This document shows, piece after piece, positions 12,579 to 14,445 of a DNA stretch of 14,445 nucleotides. The notes below the pieces were generated by a model. The model was given only the letters and a program-made list of their open reading frames with translations. It did not search any database and had not been told where the DNA came from. A program made the position numbers and the translations under genes. Origin of the DNA: Bifidobacterium breve (GTDB lineage Bacteria; Actinomycetota; Actinomycetes; S36-B12). Where the stretch lies: NCBI GenBank assembly GCA_943328365.2, contig CALPZT020000012.1, forward strand, positions 1 through 14,445, in the 5' to 3' direction. Position 1 is the first letter of the stretch. The number at the start of each line of letters is the position of its first letter.

Positions 12579-14429
12579 CTACTCCCCGAGGATCGCGAGG
12601 GTGAGCGCTGACACCGATGCCTCGATGTCGCCAACACCGTGCAGGATGAGATCGGGATCCTCCGGCACCTCGTACGCCTGCCCCATACCGGTCATATTGG
12701 GGAGCGAGCCAGCAGCCGCCTTCGCGTACAAGCCCTTTGGATCGCGCTCGGCGCACACTTCCACTGAGGTGTCGACATGCACCTCGAGGAACTCCCCCGG
12801 GGCAAACAGGGCCTTTGCGGCGAGTCGATCCGACCGGTACGGCGAGACGAGCGCAACGAAGACAACGAGCCCGGAGTCGCGCATGAGTTTGCCGACCTCC
12901 GCAACACGGCGGACATTCTCGGCACGGTCCTCCGGCGTGAAGCCCAAATCCTTGTTGAGGCCCGTCCGGACGTTGTCGCCGTCGAGGACATACGTGTGAA
13001 CGCCCAGAGCGTGGAGCCTACGGACGGCCGCATCGGCAATGCTCGACTTGCCGGAACCAGGCAGCCCGGTGAGCCACACGACCTTGCCCTCATGCCCCAT
13101 GAGCCGAACTCGCGCCTCGTGGTCGACGTCATATGAGTGGGGCACGACGTTGAACGAACGCCGCATCGCGTGCCGGGTGAGACCAGCAGCGACGGTGTCG
13201 GCGGTGACCCGGTCGACGAGCAGGAACCCTCCGGTATCGCGACTCGTCGTATAGGGATCCATCGGAATCGGACGATCGGTCGCGATCTCGACGCGGCCGA
13301 CGTCGTTCATGTCGAGCAGGCGCGTCGAATGCTCATGGCCGGAGACCACATCGAGCCGATAACGGACATTCGTCACCGTCGCCGGAACCGAGCGGGACCC
13401 GGAGACGAGGAGGTAGGAGCGCCCGTGCGCGAGCGGCTCCTCGCCCAGCCAGACCAGATCCGCAGAGAACCGGTCAGCCGGCTGCACCGCGGTCGGGCCC
13501 GTGCCCGCAAGCAAGTCGCCGCGCGTGACGTCGACCTCATGGTCGAGCGTCAAGGTGACCGCCTGCCCACTCACGGCTCGTTCGAGATCACCGTCGTACG
13601 TCACGATTCGATCGATGACCGCCGTACGGCCCGAGTCAGCGACGACGACGTCATCACCCCTCGATACCTCACCTGAGACCACCGTTCCCGCGTATCCACG
13701 GAAGTTGCCATCAGCGCGAACGATGAACTGAACCGGGAAGCGAAAGGGCTTGGCGGCGGTGTCCTCGACGGGCTCCCATGCGGCGAGGAACTCCAGAAGG
13801 CTCGGGCCGTCAAACCATGGCATCTGCTTCGTTGGCGATGTGACATTGTCGCCGGCGGCCGCACTCATCGGGATGGCACGGACATCTGGGATGTCGAGCC
13901 GGTCTGCGGTCGCCTGCACGACCGCGACGATCTCGTCGAATGGCACCTGCTCGTAGCCGACGAGGTCCATCTTGTTCACCGCGATAATCACGGTCTTCAC
14001 GCCCATGAGCGCGCAGACGGTCAAGTGCCGATGAGTCTGCGGGCGCACGCCTCGAGCCGCGTCGACAAGAAGCACGGCGACATCGCCGTTCGATGCAGCC
14101 ACCGCCATGTTGCGCGTGTACTGCTCATGCCCCGGCGCATCCGCGATCAGGACTCGACGGCCGTTCGGGAGGTTCATGTGCCGGTAGGCGACGTCGATCG
14201 TGATGCCCTGCTCACGCTCGGCCTCGAGCCCATCGGTGAGAAGTGAGAAGTCAACCTCGCCAACCGGAATCGTGGATCCGCCGCGGCGTGTCTGCCGTGC
14301 GTATTCGAGTTGGTCAAGCGGAACGCTGTTGGTCTCGGCCAGCAATCGTCCGATGAGCGTGGACTTGCCGTCGTCGACGGAGCCGCAGGTCACGAGGTGG
14401 AGCACCGGGATCAGGCGCGTTGTCGTCAT
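12579..14429 (-). CDS. cysNC: Bifunctional sulfate adenylyltransferase large subunit / APS kinase (CysN-CysC fusion)
   Basis: This protein activates sulfate. The CysN part is the GTPase subunit that with CysD makes adenosine 5'-phosphosulfate (APS) from ATP and sulfate; the CysC part phosphorylates APS to PAPS. It has 616 residues. The CysN half (about 1-440) has an EF-Tu-like GTPase domain: P-loop GSVDDGKST (16-24), DAPGHEQYT (97-105) and NKMD (152-155), then beta-barrel domains. The CysC half (about 447-616) has P-loop GLPGSGKSS (455-463), DGDN (483-486) and SPYRSDR (529-535). The ATG shares one base with the cysD stop and has GAGGG about seven bases upstream. This fusion is a known arrangement in actinobacteria and some proteobacteria. 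Confidence 0.97.
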   Translation of the reverse strand: MTTTRLIPVLHLVTCGSVDDGKSTLIGRLLAETNSVPLDQLEYARQTRRGGSTIPVGEVDFSLLTDGLEAEREQGITIDVAYRHMNLPNGRRVLIADAPGHEQYTRNMAVAASNGDVAVLLVDAARGVRPQTHRHLTVCALMGVKTVIIAVNKMDLVGYEQVPFDEIVAVVQATADRLDIPDVRAIPMSAAAGDNVTSPTKQMPWFDGPSLLEFLAAWEPVEDTAAKPFRFPVQFIVRADGNFRGYAGTVVSGEVSRGDDVVVADSGRTAVIDRIVTYDGDLERAVSGQAVTLTLDHEVDVTRGDLLAGTGPTAVQPADRFSADLVWLGEEPLAHGRSYLLVSGSRSVPATVTNVRYRLDVVSGHEHSTRLLDMNDVGRVEIATDRPIPMDPYTTSRDTGGFLLVDRVTADTVAAGLTRHAMRRSFNVVPHSYDVDHEARVRLMGHEGKVVWLTGLPGSGKSSIADAAVRRLHALGVHTYVLDGDNVRTGLNKDLGFTPEDRAENVRRVAEVGKLMRDSGLVVFVALVSPYRSDRLAAKALFAPGEFLEVHVDTSVEVCAERDPKGLYAKAAAGSLPNMTGMGQAYEVPEDPDLILHGVGDIEASVSALTLAILGE

Positions 14430-14445
14430 TAGAAGTAACCCTCTG
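14429..14445 (-). CDS. cysD: Sulfate adenylyltransferase small subunit, C-terminal end only
   Basis: The last 17 bases read on the minus strand as Glu-Gly-Tyr-Phe-stop, with the TAA sharing its final A with the cysNC ATG. CysD proteins typically end in EGYF, and cysD normally precedes cysN, so this is very likely its 3' end. The rest of the gene lies beyond the right edge. Confidence 0.75.

Overview
The window looks like chromosomal DNA from a GC-rich actinobacterium, probably Micrococcales and most likely Microbacteriaceae. Three things point there: the conserved block CCTTGAGAACTCAACAGCGT typical of actinobacterial 16S rRNA leaders (minus strand, left edge); the order pheS-pheT-argC-argJ-argB-argD-argR-argH-tyrS-rrn; and GTG starts with 1-4 nt gene overlaps. 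The genus call is inference.

Every supported gene is on the minus strand, so transcription runs from right to left. At the right edge, the last codons of cysD lead into a cysN-cysC fusion (sulfate activation). Then come pheS and pheT (phenylalanyl-tRNA synthetase). A 72-bp gap holds a strong ARG-box-like palindrome and a promoter that appears to start transcription at the argC start codon. The arginine genes argC, argJ, argB, argD, argR and argH follow; the first five are packed with 4-nt overlaps or a 9-nt gap. After argH come a 3-methyladenine DNA glycosylase gene (mpg), tyrS, and the promoter and leader of an rRNA operon whose 16S gene lies beyond base 1.

Together argJ, argB, argC and argD make the acetylated pathway from glutamate to ornithine. 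ArgJ recycles the acetyl group, ArgH carries out the last step to arginine, and ArgR is the arginine-sensing repressor expected to act at the argC operator. argF (ornithine to citrulline) and argG (citrulline to argininosuccinate) are absent from the cluster, although they commonly sit there in actinobacteria.

I see no mobile element, CRISPR array, tRNA, defence system or clearly novel multi-gene system. The unusual points are small-scale. ArgB has an N-terminal extension made of three near-identical 10-residue repeats. A 15-bp tandem repeat lies between argR and argH. argR and argH share one reading frame, separated by a single TGA. argC appears to be leaderless and ArgR-controlled.
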